From assembly GCF_004353985.1 (NCBI RefSeq), contig NZ_SMOA01000048.1, forward strand, positions 1 through 34,852: a DNA stretch of 34,852 bases. Direction: 5' to 3'. The notes under the pieces are model-generated. The model worked only from the letters and a program-made list of their open reading frames with translations, was not told the DNA's origin and searched no databases. The stretch's first letter is position 1; every line of letters begins with the position of its first letter. The translations under genes and the position numbers were made by a program. This document shows, one piece after another, positions 31,901 to 34,852 of the stretch. Source of the DNA: Paracraurococcus ruber. GTDB taxonomy: Bacteria; Pseudomonadota; Alphaproteobacteria; Acetobacterales; Acetobacteraceae.

Positions 31901-32257
31901 TCAGCGCGCCGCCCTGGCCCAGAGCCATAGGCCGGGCACCACGCCGAGTTCCATGCCGAGCGCGAGGACATGCGGCCGGGGCGGCACCCCTTCCAGCATC
32001 AGGCCGAGCAGCCGGGCGGCGCCGCCCAGCGCCACCAGGCCGCAGAGCGCGGTGAACACCGCGCCCCGCCGCCGCAGGTCCCCGGCGCACCAGGCGGCGA
32101 CCAGCCCGAGGCCGAGCAGCAGCCCCGACAGGTAGCGCAGATGGCTGCCGGTCGCCGGCCCCGCCGCCTCCCCGAGGAAGCCGGCGCCGGTGAGGGCGCC
32201 GGCGCCGCCGGCGAGGATGGGGACGAGGGCGGCGAGCCGGATGGCGAGGGGCAGCAT
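31901..32257 (-). CDS. DUF4345-family membrane protein
   Basis: Small integral membrane protein of 118 residues with four predicted helices: LPLAIRLAALVPILAGGAGALTG, YLSGLLLGLGLVAAWCAGD, AVFTALCGLVALGGAARLLGLML and LALGMELGVVPGLWLWA. The SHLRYLSGLLLGLGL segment between helices 1 and 2 matches the DUF4345 pattern. Function is unknown. The ATG at 32257 lies 66 bases beyond the stop of the ADP-ribosylglycohydrolase gene on the same strand, and thiE follows after 39 bases. Confidence 0.8.
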   Translation of the reverse strand: MLPLAIRLAALVPILAGGAGALTGAGFLGEAAGPATGSHLRYLSGLLLGLGLVAAWCAGDLRRRGAVFTALCGLVALGGAARLLGLMLEGVPPRPHVLALGMELGVVPGLWLWARAAR

Positions 32258-32323
32258 GCCGGCGTTACGCGCGCCGCCCCCCGCCGGATGCGCCCCTGCG
32301 TCGGCCCGGGGCTGCGCGCGGCG

Positions 32324-33193
32324 TCAGCCGCCCGGCCCCGCCGCGACCGCCGGTGCGTCGAAGGCCTCCGCCAGCCGGCGGTCCAGCGCCGCCAGGAAGG
32401 ACCGGCCATAGGGCCCGTCCTCCAGCCCCGCCACCAGCGCCGGCGGCAGGTCGCGCGCGAAGCCCGGGGAGACCGCGGCCGCGGCCATGGCGATGGCGGC
32501 CACCGTGTCGGTGTCGCCGCCGCGCGCCACCGTCAGCACCAGCACCTCCGCCAGGCTGCGCGCATCCAGCAGCACGCCGAGCGCGGCGCGGGCGATCTCC
32601 TCGCCCTTCGGCCCGGCATGGCGGCGATGCGGCCGCCGCCAGTCCACCGCCGGCACCTGCGCCGCCAGGTAATCGGGCAGTTCCGCGACCGGCCCGAGGC
32701 CGCGAAGCCGGTGATGCACCATCAGCGCCGCGCCCTGCGCCGCGCCGGTGCCGCCCGGGCTGTCATGGGTGATGCGGGCCTGCGCCGCGGCCATCGCCAG
32801 CACCGCCCCGGCCGAGCCCAGCAGGCCGACCGGGCCGGCGCGCATGGCCGCGCCGCTCTTGTCGCTGGTCGGGCGCAGGCGGGCGATCAGGTCGGCGCCA
32901 TCCGTCGCCGCCCCCAGCACCTGGCGGAAGCCGACCGCATACCCAAGCCGCGGGTCGCGCCTGAAGGCGCCGAGGATGCCGGCGGCGAAGCCGAGCGCCG
33001 AGGTGGCGCCGGCCAGCAGGCATTCCGCGACGGCGATGCTGCACTGGGTGTCGTCGGTGTAGTCGCCGGGATGCTTGCCGCTGTGGCGGGTGTGCGGGAC
33101 GTAGCGGCTGGCATCGTTCGGCCGGTCCGGGCCGGGCGGCGCGTATTCGAAGCCGGCGCCATAGGCATCGGCGATGGCGATTTCGAGGAGCAT
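32324..33193 (-). CDS. ADP-ribosylglycohydrolase (ARH/DraG) family protein
   Basis: Removes ADP-ribose from a protein or small molecule using two metal ions. The protein is 289 residues. The N-terminus IAIADAYGAGFEY is the family's IGDALG-like helix. GDYTDDTQ (43-50) supplies the first metal ligands, and ARGGDTDTVAAI supplies Asp227 and Asp229 of the second set. Both motifs are complete, so activity is likely. There is no adjacent ADP-ribosyltransferase or nitrogenase gene, so a DraG role in nitrogenase control is not supported. The ATG at 33193 lies 295 bases after the aldolase stop. It could be a housekeeping reversal enzyme for ADP-ribosylation or part of NAD metabolism. Confidence 0.9.
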   Translation of the reverse strand: MLLEIAIADAYGAGFEYAPPGPDRPNDASRYVPHTRHSGKHPGDYTDDTQCSIAVAECLLAGATSALGFAAGILGAFRRDPRLGYAVGFRQVLGAATDGADLIARLRPTSDKSGAAMRAGPVGLLGSAGAVLAMAAAQARITHDSPGGTGAAQGAALMVHHRLRGLGPVAELPDYLAAQVPAVDWRRPHRRHAGPKGEEIARAALGVLLDARSLAEVLVLTVARGGDTDTVAAIAMAAAAVSPGFARDLPPALVAGLEDGPYGRSFLAALDRRLAEAFDAPAVAAGPGG

Positions 33194-33488
33194 GGAAGGC
33201 CCGTGGAACTTGGCGGCCCTGGCTGGCCGCGCGAGGCGAAGGCTGCGGGGTGCGTCCGGTTGGTGTGCGCCGACCCGCCGTGCCCGCCACGGCGCGTCAG
33301 CGCCCGGTCAGGCACCCCGCCCCGGCCGCCACGGGACCCGGCGGCAGGCCGTCCGAAACCATCGTCCCCTGCATGGCGGCGTCCATGCCTGCCGTCCTAC
33401 GCCAGTCGTATCCGCAACGAAACCGCCCGGTGCAGGAATGGCCGGCGGGACCGCCGGCCATTCCCGAAGTCCCGAAGGCCGGCCTCGG
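33194..33488. other. Intergenic region between the aldolase and the ADP-ribosylglycohydrolase
   Basis: It holds the aldolase terminator hairpin (33435-33464) and presumably the ADP-ribosylglycohydrolase promoter. I see no clear promoter pair and no gene in the 240 bases between. Confidence 0.5.
33435..33464 (-). terminator. Strong hairpin 3' of the class I aldolase gene
   Basis: GGAATGGCCGGCGG (33435-33448) and CCGCCGGCCATTCC (33451-33464) are perfect reverse complements over 14 bases; a realistic fold has a 13-bp stem and a 4-base loop. It lies 24 bases beyond the aldolase stop. No T-run follows. Confidence 0.6.
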
Positions 33489-34409
33489 TCAGGCGGCCGC
33501 CTTGTAAACGTCGATGATGGCGCCCAGCAGGTTCAGCGCATCCTGCTTCGGCCGCTGGAAGGCGTTGCGGCCCATGATGGAGCCGTTGCCGCCTGCGGCA
33601 TGGATCGCCCGCACTTCCTTCAGGATGTCGTCGGTCGCCTTCGCCTCGCCGCCCGAGAACACCACCAGCCGCCGCCCGCCGAAGCAGGCATCGACCACAT
33701 GCTTGAAGCGGGCGACCGGGTCGTTCACGTCCACCGGGTACTTGGCGTAAGTGCTCTTCGCCGCGTCCAGGCTGATGGCGCTGGTCGGCGGCTTCACCTT
33801 GATGATGTGGGCGCCGATCAGCGCCGCCATGTGCGCGGCATAGGCGCAGATGTCGAGCGCGGTCTCGCCCGTCTTGTCCAGCATCGGGCCGCGCGGATAG
33901 CTCCAGACCACCACGGCGAGGCCGGCGGCCTTGGCCTCCTCGGCCAGCTCGCGCAGCTCCTCGATCATCTCGAACTGGTACTCGGAGGACGGGTAGATGG
34001 TGAACCCGATCGCCGAGCAGCCGAGCCGCAGCGCGTCGGAGACGCTGCCGGTGACGCCCTGGTCCTTCAGCGTGGACAGGCTGTTGGAGGAGTTGACCTT
34101 CAGGATGGTCGGGATGGCGCCGGCGAAGGTGGCGGCGCCGGCCTCGATCATGCCGAGCGGCGCGGCATAGGCGTTCAGCCCCGCCTCGATCGCCAGCTCG
34201 AACATGTAGCGCGGGTCATAGCCGGCCGGGTTGGGCGCGAAGCTGCGGGCCGGGCCGTGCTCGAAGCCCTGGTCCACCGGCAGGATCACCATGCGGCCGG
34301 TGCCGCCCAGCTTCCCTTCCATCAGGATGCGGGCGAGGTTCGCCTTGGTGCCGGGGTTGTCGCTCTCGTACCAGGAGAGGATCTCTTTCACCTTCGGCGT
34401 CAACTGCAT
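33489..34409 (-). CDS. fbaB: Class I fructose-bisphosphate aldolase (DhnA/FbaB type)
   Basis: Cleaves fructose 1,6-bisphosphate to dihydroxyacetone phosphate and glyceraldehyde 3-phosphate through a lysine Schiff base. The protein is 306 residues. Visible: MVILPVDQGFEHGPARSFAPNP, the DhnA-type N-terminal block; LKVNSSNSLSTLKDQGVTGSVSDALRLGCSAIGFTIYPSS; VWSYPRGPMLDKTG; AHIIKVKPPTS with Lys204/Lys206, one of which is the Schiff-base residue; and VVFSGGEAKATDDILKEVRAIHAAGGNGSIMGRNAFQRP, the phosphate-binding C-terminal loops. The ATG at 34409 has AAAGGG eight bases upstream; the frame extends much further but is basic and Arg-rich before this ATG. Two copies of a 13-base direct repeat lie upstream and may mark regulation. 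Confidence 0.94.
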   Translation of the reverse strand: MQLTPKVKEILSWYESDNPGTKANLARILMEGKLGGTGRMVILPVDQGFEHGPARSFAPNPAGYDPRYMFELAIEAGLNAYAAPLGMIEAGAATFAGAIPTILKVNSSNSLSTLKDQGVTGSVSDALRLGCSAIGFTIYPSSEYQFEMIEELRELAEEAKAAGLAVVVWSYPRGPMLDKTGETALDICAYAAHMAALIGAHIIKVKPPTSAISLDAAKSTYAKYPVDVNDPVARFKHVVDACFGGRRLVVFSGGEAKATDDILKEVRAIHAAGGNGSIMGRNAFQRPKQDALNLLGAIIDVYKAAA

Positions 34410-34456
34410 GGGTTTGCCCTTTCGTGGCGTCCGGTCCGCGACAGCGCGCCCCAAAG

Positions 34457-34508
34457 GGGGTTCGCGCCCAGGAAACCTCGGCACGCGCACCGCCCGGGGT
34501 TCGCGCCC
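34457..34508. promoter_or_regulatory. Pair of 13-bp direct repeats upstream of fbaB
   Basis: GGGGTTCGCGCCC occurs at 34457-34469 and again at 34496-34508, 39 bases apart. Each is followed within a few bases by GAAACC. They lie 48-99 bases upstream of the fbaB start and could bind a regulator. Confidence 0.3.
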
Positions 34509-34551
34509 GAAACCGACAAGGCCGCCCGGTCGGCGCCCCGCGGAACGGGAA

Positions 34552-34578
34552 CGCCCGGCCTGGCCGCTCGGCCGGGCG
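34552..34578 (-). terminator. Hairpin 3' of the partial gene at the right edge
   Basis: CGCCCGGCC (34552-34560) and GGCCGGGCG (34570-34578) form a perfect 9-bp stem with a 9-base loop, 24 bases beyond the stop of the edge gene. It separates that gene from fbaB. No T-run. Confidence 0.4.
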
Positions 34579-34602
34579 ATGTAGCGCGGGGTTGCCGCGA
34601 TG

Positions 34603-34851
34603 TCACCCGGCGCCGGCCAGCCAGGCCGCCAGCCGCGCCCGGGCCGCCGGCCGCCGCAGATCAAGCGCCCCGAGGTCGAGCGCCGGCGGCCTTGCCGGCC
34701 GCAGCCGCGCGCCGAGCGCCGCCGCCACCGCGGCGACCTGGCCGAAGGCCGGGCAGCCCGGGTCCAGCACCACCTCCGCCACGCCCGAGCGCAGCGCCAG
34801 CAGCGCCGGGCCGGGCGCATCGGCGCAGTCCAGCACCGCCCGGTGGATCAC
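34603..34851 (-). CDS. Unidentified protein, partial at right edge
   Basis: Minus-strand frame of at least 82 codons that reaches the window edge. A GTG at 34851 is the first codon seen, but the true start may lie outside. The sequence HRAVLDCADAPGPALLALRSGVAEVVLDPGCPAFGQVAAVAAALGARLRPARPPALDL reads like a folded alpha/beta protein: alternating strands and helices, few of the Arg runs seen in shadow frames. I do not recognise the family. Its placement just before fbaB, with a separating hairpin, suggests its own transcription unit. Confidence 0.55.
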   Translation of the reverse strand: MIHRAVLDCADAPGPALLALRSGVAEVVLDPGCPAFGQVAAVAAALGARLRPARPPALDLGALDLRRPAARARLAAWLAGAG

Positions 34852-34852
34852 A

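Noticed and set aside
31862-32323. TPP riboswitch upstream of thiE
   Set aside because: thiE follows the DUF4345 gene by only 39 bases, and I find no conserved thi-box sequence in either flanking gap.
32324-33193. DraT-DraG nitrogenase control
   Set aside because: No ADP-ribosyltransferase or nif genes are nearby; the protein is only a family member.
1-34852. CRISPR array, prophage or integrated element
   Set aside because: No regularly spaced repeats, integrase, transposase or tRNA boundary were seen, and GC content looks even across the window.

Overview
The window is very GC-rich (a little over 70 percent by eye), densely coded, and uses GTG starts freely. The gene set points to an alphaproteobacterium of the Acetobacteraceae (Roseomonas-like): a Bug-type tricarboxylate receptor, a TAXI-TRAP system, AapJ-like receptors, malate synthase G, DhnA-type class I aldolase, and an HWE histidine kinase. 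This placement is inferred from gene content; there is no rRNA marker. I saw no tRNA, rRNA, CRISPR array, transposase or phage gene.

Layout. 2-1081 (+): C-terminal part of a family 2 glycosyltransferase cut by the left edge, ending in a very long hairpin. 1253-2941 (-): orphan HWE sensor kinase. 3190-8204 (+): a tight five-gene run of MBL-fold hydrolase, FAD amine oxidase-like enzyme, M20 peptidase, EamA permease and DUF3237 protein, followed by a small lipoprotein (8272-8718). 8936-12320 (-): malate synthase G and an LLM flavin oxidoreductase. 12624-13607 (+): Bug receptor. 13724-15435 (-): TerB-like protein and a CPG2-like M20 peptidase. 15705-17312 (+): family 5 ABC receptor. 17431-18714 (-): small lipoprotein and AEC carrier. 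18800-19867 (+): second LLM oxidoreductase. 20213-25386 (+): TAXI receptor, fused TRAP permease, and two adjacent AapJ-like receptors. 25502-27316 (-): epmB and an SDR, divergent from epmA (27403-28446, +). 28817-34851 (-): nine genes, namely a partial unknown, class I aldolase, ADP-ribosylglycohydrolase, DUF4345 protein, thiE, VOC protein, phzF, FkbM methyltransferase and DUF2171 protein.

How the genes fit together. The theme is uptake and oxidation of organic nitrogen and carboxylate compounds. There are five periplasmic receptors of four classes, but only the TAXI receptor has its permease beside it. Two M20 amidohydrolases, an amine oxidase and two flavin monooxygenases could process what is imported. 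Malate synthase feeds C2 carbon into the TCA cycle. EpmA and EpmB would together make and attach (R)-beta-lysine to elongation factor P; efp itself is not here.

The most unusual content is non-coding. A 105-bp two-hairpin repeat occurs twice in opposite orientation. Both copies start on the stop codon of a gene, and a stem base pair differs between them by a compensatory change. A second, modular family of hairpins (four members) fills gaps around the receptor genes and also shows a compensatory stem change. Both look like mobile or amplified palindromic elements that may act as 3' ends of transcripts.
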